DNA of 64,000 nt from Palsa-744 sp036498265 (GTDB taxonomy: Bacteria > Actinomycetota > Thermoleophilia > Solirubrobacterales > Solirubrobacteraceae), in NCBI GenBank assembly GCA_036498265.1, contig DASYFT010000038.1, positions 1 through 64,000 of the forward strand. Direction: 5' to 3'. The translations under genes and the position numbers were made by a program. Each line of letters opens with the position of its first letter. Position 1 is the first letter of the stretch. Below are positions 7,248-16,614 of this stretch, in pieces. The notes under the pieces are model-generated. The model was not told the DNA's origin. It made no database searches and was given only the letters and a program-made list of their open reading frames with translations.

Positions 7248-8858
7248 GTGCTCCGCTTCCTGCTGTGGCGACTGCTCGGGTTGATCGCCGTCGTGATGTC
7301 GTTCGCGCTGGTCGCCTGGTTCATGGACGGTGGACCGGGGAGGCTCCTGCGCGGAGGGGCGCCACGACGGCTACATCTTCCGGGATCGGTCGCTGTCGAG
7401 CTTGTTTTCGACCCGCTCCGCTCGCTCTGGCACTCGAGGCCGGTGCTCGCCGTCCCCGCGCCCGCGATCCTGATCACGACCCTTTGCCTGACCGGCGTCG
7501 CGGTGGTGGCAGTCCGCTGGCGAGCGCGGGCTTACCGTCGCTACGTGCGGCTCGAGGTCGAGCCCTACCGCACCGATCACGCGACCGCGGACGCGCTGGT
7601 CGCGATGTTCGAGGCTCTCCACAAGCGCCTGCTGCAACGCTGGTGGCGCCGCTTGCTCACCGGCCAGCCATCGGTGGCGCTCGAGGTGCATCACACCGTC
7701 AGCTCCGCCGCGAAGCAGATGCAGCCTCGTGATGGCGCTGTCCCCATGTCCGCGTGGCTTGCCGTGGCGTGCCCTCGAGAATCTCGGGAGATGGTCGAGG
7801 CGGCGTTGCGAGCGGCCTATCCGAACTGCCGCGTGAGCGAGGCAAGTCGCACGACAGGGCGAGCCCCGACGGTGCTGCGCCTGAAGAAGCGCTTCGAGTT
7901 CATCAAGCGAGTCGCCGTGCTCGATCACTTCGCTCAGAGACGCGAGCCGCCCATGAACCGGTTGATCACGGCGATGGGTGCTTGCGGCGAGTCGGCTTTC
8001 GTCCAGATCGCCATGACACCCGCCCCGGCATCGTTCGAGCGCTTCGCCCGCCACTGCTACAAGCAGCACGAGGCACATCTCTCGCGAGCGCGCAGGGAGC
8101 ACGTGGTGGTGCGCGACCGCTCCATGGTCGACGATGCCGAGCTGCGCGGAGGCCTCGACGTCCAGCACCGGCCGCTGTTCTTCGTCGATCTGCGAGTGGT
8201 CGCCGCCAAGCGAGGCGTGTGCGAGCGGATCGCCTCCGAGCTGCGGGCACACAACGCGGAGAACAGCCTCGTGGAGCGCGGTACGACCATACGCCACGGG
8301 TCGCTCGGCCTCTACTCGCGACGCGTGCAGCGCGGTGAGGGCAATCCCGTGCCTTCGTTCCGCAAGGGCGTCTTCGCGTGCACCGAGCTCGCCGCCCTGT
8401 GGCAGCTGCCATCGATCGACTACGCGACCGTCCCGCTCTCGCGTGCCGCGCTGCCACTGGCGCCGGCCCCGCCGGCCATCCTTCGAGCCCCGGACGGGGA
8501 GGGCGCCCTGCGCGACGCCGTCGGAGCGGTCTCGATCCACGTCGAGATGCGCAAGCAGAACACTGCCGTGCCCGGGACGGTCGAGCAGGGGAAGTCGAGC
8601 TATCTGGTGGCGACCGTCGCCGAGGACCTCCGCCGTGAGCGCTGTGCGGTGATCGTGCTCGACCCGAAGGGCGACGCGGCAGATGCCGCAGTCAGCCTGG
8701 TGTCAGAGGAGCGCACCTGCACGCTGTTGGACCTCTCACACCCGACGTGCGGCTTCAACCCGCTGGCCGTCGACGCGCCCGCCGACGTCATCGCCGACTA
8801 CGTGGTCGGCGCGCTCAAGAACCTGTTCACCGATGTAATCGGGATAGTGAGGTTATGA
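7248..8858 (+). pseudogene. N-terminal half of a VirD4/TraG-like conjugation ATPase, interrupted
   Basis: Codons 1-528 (to 8831) encode the front of a membrane-anchored transfer ATPase. There are hydrophobic segments at about residues 5-26 and 68-90, a long middle domain, Walker A as GTVEQGKS at 443-450, then VIVLDPKGD and the conserved tail GALKNLFTD. After 8833 the sequence switches to unrelated DNA and stops eight codons later. The matching C-terminal half with a Walker B-like VDEA starts at 32680, and fusing the two at the shared CCGA keeps frame. In the family such ATPases couple DNA to a type IV secretion channel. Without the second half no ATPase site can form. The start is GTG 7248, after an AAGG 10 nt upstream. 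Confidence 0.85.
8830..8833 (+). other. Left attachment junction (attL core CCGA) of the nested island
   Basis: The ATPase frame runs up to this point and the recombinase ATG follows 22 nt later. CCGA is shared with 32678-32681; the bases outside it differ on the two sides, as expected for large serine integrases with very short cores. Joining 8831 to 32680 gives NLFT followed by DADIRASS without frameshift. Confidence 0.75.
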
Positions 8859-10297
8859 CGACGCCGCTGGACTTGGACGCTTACGTGCGTGTTTCGAAGG
8901 TTGCGGGGCGGGCCGGGGAGAGCTTCATCAGCCCGACCGTGCAGCGGGAGCGAATCGAGGCGTGGGCGAGCTTACATGGCGCCCGTTTGACGTGGCATGA
9001 GCCGGAGCTTGACGTGTCGGGGGGACGGATGAGCCGACCGGTGTTCGACCACATCATGCAGCGGGTCCGGACGGGCCGGACGGGCGGGGTGATCGTGGCG
9101 AAGCTCGACCGGTTCGCTCGTACCCTGGCGGGCGCGTTGACGGTGTTGGAGGAGTTCGAGCAGCACGGCGCGACGCTCGTGTCGGTGGCGGACAACATCG
9201 ACCTGTCGACGCCGGTGGGGAAGGCGTTCCTGCGGATCCTGCTGGTGTTCGCTGAGCTCGAGCGGGACCGGATCAGCGAGTCGTGGAAGACGGCGACGTC
9301 GAGCGCGATCGACCGGGGGGTCCACATCGCGAGGCAGACCCCGGTGGGCTACCGCAAGCTCCCGGACAAACGCCTGGCGCCGGGGGAGGAGGCGGAGGCG
9401 ATCAGGGACGCGTTCCGGCTTCGCGCAGGGCATGTCAGCCGCACGGAGATCGCACGGCGGCTGGATGAGACGGCGCCGCGGCCGAACGGCGGGCGGTGGA
9501 CACCTCCGATGGTCGACCGGATCATCCGCAACCGGGTGTACATGGGGTATGCGTATCGTGCCGGCCAGGTCAACACGGATGCGCACCCGCCGATCGTCAC
9601 GGAGGTGGAGTGGCATGCCGCGAACAGCGCCCCGGTGCGGGCGGCGTCGAAGAGCAGCAAACCGAACCTGCTCGGCGGCATCGCCCGCTGCGCCGCCTGC
9701 CGGTACCTGCTCGCGCCCGGCAAGACAAGGTTCGAGGTGGCCGGCGAGTCCGTCCCTGGGTACCGCTGCCGCGCCACCCACACCGCCGGCGCGTGCCCCG
9801 AGCCGGCGTCGATCAATGCACGCAAGCTCGAGAGCTACGTCGAGGGGCTCTGGCGGGCGCACATGGCCCAGGAGGCGTTCCTGGTCCAGGAGGACAACGA
9901 GACGCTCCAGCGGGCGGCGGAGGTCCTCTCAGGCGCCGAGGCGGAGCTGGCCGCGTTCGCCGCCGACCTGACCGCGCGGAGGATGCTAGGAGCGGGCTAC
10001 CACGACGCGCTCGCCGCCCGCACCGAGGCCGTCGAGACTGCCCGTGGCGCGGTCAGGCAGGCTGCGGGCGACGACGCGTCGGGCGGCATGGAGGTCGAGC
10101 GCTACGACGAGCTTCCGGTGGTCGAGCGCAGGCGGATCATCGGCAGCTCAATCGACGCGGTCATCGTCCGCCGCGGCAACTCGAAAGTCCCGGTGGAGGA
10201 CCGCGTCACGATCCTTTGGCGTGGCGAAGGGCCGGATGACCTGCCCCGCCGCGGCCGCGACAACGGCCCCATCCGGCCCTACACGCCGGAGCGGTAG
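8855..10297 (+). CDS. Large serine recombinase (integrase of the nested island)
   Basis: A 480-residue large serine recombinase. The N-terminal resolvase catalytic domain (about 5-155) has nucleophile S14 in YVRVSK, then VAKLDRFARTL and the helix-E region FAELERDRISE. The Recombinase DNA-binding domain follows (about 165-275, PVGYRKLP to IIRNRVYMGYAYR). The zinc ribbon has CAAC and later Cys residues (YRCRAT, GACPEP). A coiled-coil segment spans about 345-420. All catalytic regions look intact. ATG 8855 lies 22 nt inside the left junction; longer frames upstream belong to the interrupted ATPase. It should catalyse site-specific integration of the island, and excision only with a directionality factor, which is not evident here. 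Confidence 0.92.
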   Translation: MTTPLDLDAYVRVSKVAGRAGESFISPTVQRERIEAWASLHGARLTWHEPELDVSGGRMSRPVFDHIMQRVRTGRTGGVIVAKLDRFARTLAGALTVLEEFEQHGATLVSVADNIDLSTPVGKAFLRILLVFAELERDRISESWKTATSSAIDRGVHIARQTPVGYRKLPDKRLAPGEEAEAIRDAFRLRAGHVSRTEIARRLDETAPRPNGGRWTPPMVDRIIRNRVYMGYAYRAGQVNTDAHPPIVTEVEWHAANSAPVRAASKSSKPNLLGGIARCAACRYLLAPGKTRFEVAGESVPGYRCRATHTAGACPEPASINARKLESYVEGLWRAHMAQEAFLVQEDNETLQRAAEVLSGAEAELAAFAADLTARRMLGAGYHDALAARTEAVETARGAVRQAAGDDASGGMEVERYDELPVVERRRIIGSSIDAVIVRRGNSKVPVEDRVTILWRGEGPDDLPRRGRDNGPIRPYTPER

Positions 10298-10510
10298 GAG
10301 CCGCACATCGGGGGTCCGCGCGCGCACCACGGCGGCGAACGTCTCGAGGGCCGCCTGCGCCGCCGCCCGCGGCATCTCCCGAGGCGTGCGCGTGCTTGCG
10401 TCCGTGCCCATGGCTCCTACTCCGACGACCGCCCGGGGAGGGGGCCGCCTTCGGGTGTGCCGCGCTACTCTCTGTCGGAGAGTCTCAACCGGCAAGGGGC
10501 AGGAGCAAGA
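10298..10510. other. Intergenic stretch after the recombinase
   Basis: No supported gene. A short minus-strand frame starting near 10411 overlaps the recombinase 3' end and has no family features. AGGAGC at 10501-10506 is the ribosome binding site for the next gene. Confidence 0.4.
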
Positions 10511-10957
10511 GTGGCCGGACGTGCAGCATTGCGAGCAGCCGACGCGGACCGCGACCAGGTCGCCGAGCGGCTGCGCAAGGCAGCCGGCGAAGGACGCCTC
10601 GCCACCCACGAGCTCGAGCAACGCCTCGAAGCCACCTTCACCGCCCGCACCTACGCGCAGCTGGACTCGATCGTCGCGGACCTCCCCGGGCGCCGCCTCA
10701 CCCGCCCGGGCGGCAGCCGGCCGCCCGTCCGGGCTCGCCACGTGCTGCTAGGCGCGATCGCCGTCGCCGCGATGGTGGCCGTCATCCTGACCGTCGTGTT
10801 CGTCGCCACCGGCGTGTTCGCCGGATGGGTCCTCTGGCTCGCCGTCGGATGGTGGTTCTTCGGCCGACACCGTCGCCGCCTCGGACCCGGCCGCTCCGGC
10901 CGCGCCTGCGGCGGCTGGCACCGCGGTCCCACACGCCCGGGCGGATACTGGGCGTAG
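10511..10957 (+). CDS. DUF1707 membrane protein
   Basis: A 148-residue protein. The N-terminal DUF1707 domain shows the signature pattern: LRAADADRDQVAERLRKAA, GRLATHELEQRLEATFTA and TYAQLDSIVADLPG. Two adjacent transmembrane segments follow (VLLGAIAVAAMVAVILTVVF, then GVFAGWVLWLAVGWWFF) and an Arg/Gly-rich tail. DUF1707 is an actinobacterial cell-envelope-associated domain of unknown function. GTG 10511 is selected for AGGAGC 5 nt upstream; a GTG at 10457 is the alternative. It is the first cargo gene behind the integrase. Confidence 0.8.
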   Translation: MAGRAALRAADADRDQVAERLRKAAGEGRLATHELEQRLEATFTARTYAQLDSIVADLPGRRLTRPGGSRPPVRARHVLLGAIAVAAMVAVILTVVFVATGVFAGWVLWLAVGWWFFGRHRRRLGPGRSGRACGGWHRGPTRPGGYWA

Positions 10958-11053
10958 CTCGCTTGCCGCCGGCACAGATACCTCCATCTGCCGCTAGCTA
11001 GCGGCCAACTGACCGCGTCACCACCGGGCCCATCCGCGCCCCTCATAGCTCGC

Positions 11054-12262
11054 CTACTGGGGCGAGCTGGCGGTGAGTGTGACGGTCGCGTTTTCCGTGG
11101 TGCCTGCGGTGGTCTGCCAGGCGACCTGCACCCTTTCGCCCGGGTGTTTCTGGAGCATCAGTTCGATCAGTGCCGTGGGCGAGTCGATGCTGGTGCCGTC
11201 GATGGAGGTGATGACGTCGCCGGCGCTGATTCCGACGGCCGCCGCCGGGCTGCCCGGCACGACATTCTCGACCTGTACGCCTTCGCCTTCTCCGTTCACG
11301 AGCACGCCGAGCTTTGCGGTCGCGCCGAGGTGGATCGTGCTCGAGCTGTGTCCCTGCCAGATTTCGCCGGCGATGGCCCGCACGGTGTCGGTCGGGATCG
11401 CGAAACCCTCGTTGCCGGAGGTTTCCAGGCGGAAGGTTTGCGAGGCGGCGGTGTCCATGCCCACGACTTCACCGGCGCTGTTTACGAGCGGCCCACCCGA
11501 GTCGCCCGGCTGCAGGTTGCCCGCTAGCTCGATCAGGCCTTCGAGGCGCTCGTGTCCGCCTCCGAGCTCGTCACCCGCGGTGATCGACTGACCGAGCGCG
11601 ACCACCTGACCGCCGGTCGCACTGGGTGTGCCGCCGGTGCCGCCGGCGTTGCCGATGGTCGCTATCGACTGGCCCACCTTTAGCGTGCCGGGGTCGCCAA
11701 AGCTCACGGTCTGCAGGCCGGAGGCGCCTTCGAGCTGCAGCACGGCGATGTCGCGGCTGTAGTCGTATCCGACCACACGAGCGGTGTAAGTGTTGCCGTT
11801 GCCGACGTCGGTTGCGGTGATCTTGGTGGCCCCGGCGATCACGTGGTTGTTGGTGATGACCTCGCCGCTGGATGTGACAACCATTCCGGTGCCGGCGGCC
11901 TCGCCGCCTTGCACACCGAGTACGGTGTTGATGTCGACAAGCCCGGGGTCCACCTTGGACGTGACCGAGCTCGAGACGTTTTCGCTCGAGCCGCCGCCCT
12001 GGCCCGACTGGCCGGTTTCGCTTTCGGGGGCACTGCCTTCGCCGAACAGGTTCCCGCCAGGTCCGCGTTCGCCGCTGCGAGGCGAGCGGTACGACCCGCC
12101 TGACCCGGCCGACGGTCCAAACAGTCGGCTGGACGCCGGTGCGACATGCAGCGTACTGGGAGCACCCCAAGCGAAGTGGCCCAGGATGACGCCGGCGGTG
12201 GCCACGAGCAGACCAAGCAGCACACCTCGCATGACACGTGTTGGCGGACGACCGGAGAGCAT
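11054..12262 (-). CDS. Membrane-anchored HtrA/DegP-like serine protease with PDZ domain
   Basis: About 402 residues from ATG 12262. An N-terminal transmembrane anchor (VLLGLLVATAGVILGHFAW) is followed by a low-complexity Gly/Ser linker. The trypsin-like domain has the triad His in TNNHVIAG, Asp in YSRDIAVLQ and Ser in GNLQPGDSGGP. A C-terminal PDZ domain follows (VQVENVVPGSPAAAVGISAGDVI). The protease would act on misfolded or signalling proteins outside the membrane. An ATG at 12232 is an alternative start; the longer upstream frame lacks hydrophobic or family sequence. A second HtrA-like protease is in the trp cluster (55070-56284), but the two are not close copies. Confidence 0.88.
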   Translation of the reverse strand: MLSGRPPTRVMRGVLLGLLVATAGVILGHFAWGAPSTLHVAPASSRLFGPSAGSGGSYRSPRSGERGPGGNLFGEGSAPESETGQSGQGGGSSENVSSSVTSKVDPGLVDINTVLGVQGGEAAGTGMVVTSSGEVITNNHVIAGATKITATDVGNGNTYTARVVGYDYSRDIAVLQLEGASGLQTVSFGDPGTLKVGQSIATIGNAGGTGGTPSATGGQVVALGQSITAGDELGGGHERLEGLIELAGNLQPGDSGGPLVNSAGEVVGMDTAASQTFRLETSGNEGFAIPTDTVRAIAGEIWQGHSSSTIHLGATAKLGVLVNGEGEGVQVENVVPGSPAAAVGISAGDVITSIDGTSIDSPTALIELMLQKHPGERVQVAWQTTAGTTENATVTLTASSPQ

Positions 12263-12508
12263 GCGCACAAGTTGACACCCGTACCTTGCGGTTCCCTGAA
12301 CGCCCGGTAGGCGGAAAATAAGTCTTGTGGCACCGGCACCGCGCCCTGCCCATCCCGCCGGCGTGGGCGCGCTTGCATGGGGGAGGTCGATGTGGTCGCG
12401 ACTGCGGACGCGTGGAGCAGGATCGCGCGGGCGGTCGGGTCGCCGAGACCGAGGCAAGGCGGGTCCCGGCGAACCTTGGCGAGCGTCCGGGGTGGTGCGA
12501 GTTGCCGT

Positions 12509-13897
12509 TTAGGTGTGGGTCCGCCGGTGCAGCGCTGTGCGAGCTACATAGAGGGCGACCGCGGCGACGGCTGCGGCTACGAAGAAGGCGGCGGAGTTGG
12601 CCTTGCCTTGGGCGCCGGCGAGTGCGAGGAACGCGGAGGTGAGGCCGAGCGCCACTGCGATGATCCACATCGCAGTCGGGCCGATGGCCGGGCGCGCCGG
12701 CTGACCGCGTACCGCGCGAGCAGCGTGTTCGAGCTGTGTGTAGATGATGACGCGGCCGACGAGCGCGGCGAACGCTCCTACACCGGCGACGGGCGCTCGG
12801 AGTGACGCGTCACTCACGGCGGTAGCAATGACACAGGCCGCGGCGAGCGACTCCAGCCCTGCCGCGGTCCGGAGCGGACCCTTTCGTGTGAGGAGCCCAA
12901 GCAGATGGCGCCGCACCGGAGGGGTGACCCGCGAGGCGAAGCGCCACCCGTACCCAAAGGGGACAGCCAGAAGGGCCACGGGGATGAGCCGTCCCCCGGG
13001 GCTGGGTGAGTGGCCGGTCAGACGGCCAACGAGGAAGGCGTCGAGGAAGAGTAGGTACGCCGCTTTGGAGAGGAAGACGCGGAGCACCAGGTCAAGGCTT
13101 TGCCGGCTGCGCCCAGCGTCTGGCTCCACCCCGATCGCCCGCGCGAAACCTGCTGCTGCGTCGGCGAGAGCGGCGGGATCGTTGAGACGCTTGCCGAGGC
13201 GCAGACGCGCGAGTTCGTGTTGAGCCACGCCGCTTCCGGGGTTCAGCTCGAGGATCCGGCGAAACGCATTGCGGGCCCGCTCGTGGGCACCCGCGGCGGC
13301 GTAGACGCGGCCTGCGGCCAGATGCGCCTCCGGCTCGTTAGGCGCGAGGGCGGTCATGCGCTCGGCAACCTGCTTTGCCTCCTGCAGATCACCGCCACGA
13401 ACCTGTAACGCCCGGGCCAGCAAACCGAGGATGCGCCAGTCCGACGGTTCGATCGCGGCCGCCTCGCGCACGTGGGCGACGGCCTCCTCGGCCCGTCCCA
13501 GTTGCAGCAGTGCGAGTCCCGCCATCGCGTGAGGGAACCACGCGCCTGGCGATAGACCGAGAGCCGTTTCGGCGGCGGCAAGGGCTTGCTGTGAGTGCCC
13601 GGCGCATACGCGCGTGTAGGCGAGCATCGCCCATGCCTGCTGATCGCGCGGATGCTCCGCGACCACGGCGTCCAACACGCCTGCGGCGTCCTCGAAACAC
13701 TGCTCTTCGAGCAGGACTCTTGCGCGTCGCATGGCGCCCGGGCGATCCACCAAGAACTCATCGGCCGACCGGACGCAAACATGAGACAACCCCGGATCAA
13801 ACCTCGGTCCGGGCGCGGTCGCCGAGATGCTCTCCAGCCTGCCGCTCACCAGCAGCCAAATCGCCGCAGCGATCGTGCGCCGCCACGGGGACCGCAT
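12509..13897 (-). CDS. TPR-repeat protein with C-terminal membrane domain
   Basis: Up to 462 residues. Residues about 55-240 contain five or so tetratricopeptide-like helical pairs (ARVLLEEQCFEDAAGVLDAV, QAWAMLAYTRVCAGHSQQAL, AHLAAGRVYAAAGAHERARN and others). The C-terminal half holds four hydrophobic segments, ending with AFFVAAAVAAVALYVA. TPR domains mount protein partners on a scaffold; the partner is unknown. The start is uncertain: ATG 13897 has GGAG 9 nt upstream, but an ATG at 13732 just before the repeats is also possible. It is transcribed towards the protease gene. Confidence 0.7.
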   Translation of the reverse strand: MRSPWRRTIAAAIWLLVSGRLESISATAPGPRFDPGLSHVCVRSADEFLVDRPGAMRRARVLLEEQCFEDAAGVLDAVVAEHPRDQQAWAMLAYTRVCAGHSQQALAAAETALGLSPGAWFPHAMAGLALLQLGRAEEAVAHVREAAAIEPSDWRILGLLARALQVRGGDLQEAKQVAERMTALAPNEPEAHLAAGRVYAAAGAHERARNAFRRILELNPGSGVAQHELARLRLGKRLNDPAALADAAAGFARAIGVEPDAGRSRQSLDLVLRVFLSKAAYLLFLDAFLVGRLTGHSPSPGGRLIPVALLAVPFGYGWRFASRVTPPVRRHLLGLLTRKGPLRTAAGLESLAAACVIATAVSDASLRAPVAGVGAFAALVGRVIIYTQLEHAARAVRGQPARPAIGPTAMWIIAVALGLTSAFLALAGAQGKANSAAFFVAAAVAAVALYVARTALHRRTHT

Positions 13898-14189
13898 CAC
13901 CGCTGGCTCCGTCCCTGCCCTCATTGCTGCTGTTGGCGAGTGGCCGGCCCTGGGCCGGCCACGCCTCCGACGGAGTGTGCCTGCCGACGCGCGTGGATTC
14001 GCCGGAGTCGCGGATTCCGCGCTGAGGCGCGTAGGGCCGACATGCTCGATTCTCGCCGATTGCGTTAGTCACAACGAAGGCCGTGAGGAGTACTGCTTCC
14101 AAAAGGGCCGCGGCAGCGCCGCGGCTCAGCGGAGCGGAGCAGCCGACGCCGTGCCTCCAAGCGATGGGAAACGCCGCGAGGCGGGTCGT

Positions 14190-14195
14190 TAGGAT
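14190..14195 (+). promoter_or_regulatory. -10 box (TAGGAT) for leaderless SDR gene
   Basis: TAGGAT sits exactly 6 nt before ATG 14202. It supports that start over the overlapping GTG at 14199. Confidence 0.5.
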
Positions 14196-14201
14196 TGCGT
14201 G

Positions 14202-15029
14202 ATGACTAGAAGGACATGGTTCATCACTGGTACTTCACGCGGCTTCGGCCGGGAGTGGACGAGGGCAGCCCTGGAGCGCGGCGATCGTGTCGCCGCCACC
14301 GCGCGAGACATGAGTGCTCTCGACGACCTGGTGACGGAGTACGGTGACGCGCTGCTGCCGCTGGCGCTGGATGTCACCGACCGCGAAGCGGCGTTCGCCG
14401 CCGTCGCCCAGGCCTACGAGCATTTCGGCCGCCTCGATATCGTCGTCAACAACGCAGGGTACGGCCACTTCGGGATGGTGGAGGAGATCTCCGAGCAGGA
14501 GGCTCGTGCTCAGATCGAGACGAACCTGTTCGGCGCGCTGTGGGTCACGCAGGCTGCGCTGCCGTTCCTGCGCCAGCAAGGCAGCGGCCACATCGTCCAG
14601 GTGTCCTCGATCGGCGGTATCTCAGCGTTTCCCACCGTCGGCATCTATCACGCTTCGAAGTGGGGTCTCGAGGGGATCAGTCAGGCGCTGGCTCAGGAGG
14701 TCAAGGAGTTCGGGATACACGTCACGCTTGTCGAGCCGGGCGGCTTCTCGACGGATTGGGCCGGACCCTCAGCGAAGCGCTCCAAGCCCAACCCTGCCTA
14801 TGACGAGCTGCGCGAGCGCTACCAGCAGTGGCGCGCCGGCAACGTGCCGGGCGACCCTGCCGCCTCGGCCGAGGCGATCATGCGTGTCGTCGACGCTGAC
14901 CCGCCGCCCCTGCGGGTGTTCTTCGGCACGGCGCCGCTTGGTATCGCCGAGAGCGACTACCAGCGGCGCTTGGCGACTTGGCGCGAGTGGCAGCCGATCT
15001 CGGAACTGGCTCAGGGCCCAAGCCAGTAG
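14202..15029 (+). CDS. SDR-family NAD(P)-dependent oxidoreductase
   Basis: A 275-residue classical short-chain dehydrogenase. The cofactor motif is TGTSRGFG near the N-terminus, then the DVTDREA acidic turn, NNAGYG, the catalytic Ser in VSSIGGIS and YHASK as the Tyr-Lys pair. An arginine after strand 2 (TARDMS) suggests NADP preference. The substrate is unknown; sequence of this type is common among reductases acting on aldehydes or ketones. It stands alone on the plus strand and faces the MDR gene on the minus strand, 160 bp away and convergent. Confidence 0.9.
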   Translation: MTRRTWFITGTSRGFGREWTRAALERGDRVAATARDMSALDDLVTEYGDALLPLALDVTDREAAFAAVAQAYEHFGRLDIVVNNAGYGHFGMVEEISEQEARAQIETNLFGALWVTQAALPFLRQQGSGHIVQVSSIGGISAFPTVGIYHASKWGLEGISQALAQEVKEFGIHVTLVEPGGFSTDWAGPSAKRSKPNPAYDELRERYQQWRAGNVPGDPAASAEAIMRVVDADPPPLRVFFGTAPLGIAESDYQRRLATWREWQPISELAQGPSQ

Positions 15030-15189
15030 CGGATCACGGAGTCGAGTGTGGGAGAACTTGGGCCCGGCCGTCGCTTTGCGCGAGATGGGGTCCCGCCGAG
15101 CTTCGCACCGCGCGCGCCCACTCCGTACGACAAGCGCGAGCGACGATTCGAGCGTTCCGCGAGTGCTGTCTTCACGCCGAGGCGTCGCG

Positions 15190-16116
15190 CTACACGCGTA
15201 CTATGACCGCACTACCGCCTGTACCGCCGATGACCAGATCGAGCGCCTCCGCGGCCTTGGCGAGCGGATAAATACTGCCGACGAAGACCGGCATCTCGCC
15301 ATGGCCGAGCCGCTGGGCCACACGCGCGAGCCGGCCACCGTCGGCCTGCACGTAGACGTCGACAATCGCCACCCCCCGCTGCGCTGGCGGCGGCGCGCCC
15401 GTGATCGTGGCCAGCCGCCCGCCGTCGGCGACGACGGAGAGGGCAGTCGCCTCGCCTCCAGCTGCTGCATTGATCGCCGCAGGCACGCCAGCACCGCCGG
15501 CCCATTCACGGACGGCGGCCGGCCAGCCGTCGTTGTGGTAATCGAACACCTCTGCCACCCCGAGCCGCCGCAGCCGCTCGGCGCTGCGCGGCCCGGCCGT
15601 CACCGCTACCTCGAGTCCGAGCACTACCGCGAGCGCGGTTGTCAGGTATCCGGTCACGCCGCCCGCGCCGTGGACGAGCAGCCGCCTGGCGCCCGAGTCC
15701 CCGATCGCCGCACCGAGCGCCTGGTCCGCGGTCAGCGCCGGCACGGGGAACGCCGCCGCATCCTCCCAAGACATAGCCGATGGCTTCGCGGCCAGCGCAT
15801 CGGCGTGGGCCAGCAGCAACTCGCTCCAACAACCCTGCTCCAGCAGTGGCACCGGGTGGGTCATCACCTCGTCCCCGACAGACCACTTGTAAACGTCCGC
15901 GCCCACGGCGGCGACTGTCCCCGCCGCCTCGACGCCCAGCGCCATCGGCGGCCGCGGACCCACGTCCCACGTTCCTAACCTGACGAGGTCGTCCCAGGGT
16001 GCCACCCCGCCGGCCCGCACCGTGATGAGCGTCTCACCAGGGGCGGGTAGCCGCGGATCGGGAAGCGACAGCTCCTGGACATCGCCCCCGAACCGGTCGA
16101 TTCCAGCAGCCTTCAC
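15190..16116 (-). CDS. Quinone-oxidoreductase-like MDR enzyme (zinc-independent)
   Basis: A 308-residue medium-chain dehydrogenase/reductase of the QOR branch. It has a GroES-like N-terminal domain (PDPRLPAPGETLITVRAGGV to GVEAAGTVAAVGADV) and a Rossmann domain with VHGAGGVTGYLTTALA. The zinc ligands of alcohol dehydrogenases are missing. Members reduce quinones or enones with NADPH. GTG 16116 is preferred because the conserved beta-strand VKAAGIDRFGG begins there; upstream codons show no family sequence. It converges on the SDR gene. Confidence 0.87.
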   Translation of the reverse strand: MKAAGIDRFGGDVQELSLPDPRLPAPGETLITVRAGGVAPWDDLVRLGTWDVGPRPPMALGVEAAGTVAAVGADVYKWSVGDEVMTHPVPLLEQGCWSELLLAHADALAAKPSAMSWEDAAAFPVPALTADQALGAAIGDSGARRLLVHGAGGVTGYLTTALAVVLGLEVAVTAGPRSAERLRRLGVAEVFDYHNDGWPAAVREWAGGAGVPAAINAAAGGEATALSVVADGGRLATITGAPPPAQRGVAIVDVYVQADGGRLARVAQRLGHGEMPVFVGSIYPLAKAAEALDLVIGGTGGSAVIVRV

Positions 16117-16614
16117 GCAGCCCCCAGCACGCGCCAAGGCTACCGTCGCGCAGCGCAGCAGACCAACCCGGCCTGAGGAGAGCTTGCCAGCCGCGGCGTA
16201 GCTCGCCTCCCTCTGTACGTCCACGCACCCGCCGGTGCGGTGCCGTTCCTCCTCCTTGTTTTTCGCCCGCTTTGCGGGCGGTGGGGTCGTCGAAACGGCC
16301 CCGCACCGGCTGGGGCGGGCGAAGCGAAAGGACGGCGACCGATGGCGACAAGCACCCTTACCGAATCAGGCTCCACGCTTGCCGCCACCACAGGTCTCGC
16401 AGCGGCACACTCCTGCTCGGTACCGCCGCTGCGGGATTCCACGACCTCGCCAACCTCGGCCTCTCCCCGGAGGGCTGACGCGGCGGACCCCCTGCGCTGA
16501 GCGGCGATCAGCGCGGGATTCGTAGCTCCGTTGAGCCGACAACAATCAAACGGTACGCCCAAGCCTCGCAGGGCCTTGGAGCCAGCCGCGTCCGGTCCCC
16601 AGTAGCGGCCCGGG
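16117..16614. other. Intergenic stretch between MDR and cupin genes
   Basis: No convincing gene. A frame from ATG 16342 would encode 52 Ser/Thr/Ala-rich residues with a weak AAAGGA upstream; I leave it uncalled. The notable content is the nested inverted repeat at 16231-16310. Confidence 0.4.
16231..16310. repeat. Nested inverted repeats (16-bp outer arms, 7-bp inner hairpin)
   Basis: The outer arms at 16231-16246 (GCCGGTGCGGTGCCGT) and 16295-16310 pair at 15 of 16 positions. Inside them CGCCCGC-TTT-GCGGGCG (16264-16280) forms a perfect hairpin. The T run lies before the inner hairpin on the plus strand and becomes an A run after it on the minus strand, so it is not a standard terminator in either direction. 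It may be an RNA element or a recombination relic. Confidence 0.5.

Noticed and set aside
10148..10411. Minus-strand small gene (88 codons) opposite the recombinase end
   Set aside because: Most of it overlaps the conserved-length recombinase coding sequence and it has no SD or family features; considered as a directionality factor but not supported.
16264..16280. Hairpin beside a T run as intrinsic terminator
   Set aside because: The T run precedes the hairpin on the plus strand and is an A run on the minus strand, so neither direction has the hairpin-then-U order.
16342..16500. Possible 52-residue gene after the nested repeat
   Set aside because: Only a weak AAAGGA at long spacing and a Ser/Thr/Ala-rich sequence without similarity; not enough support.
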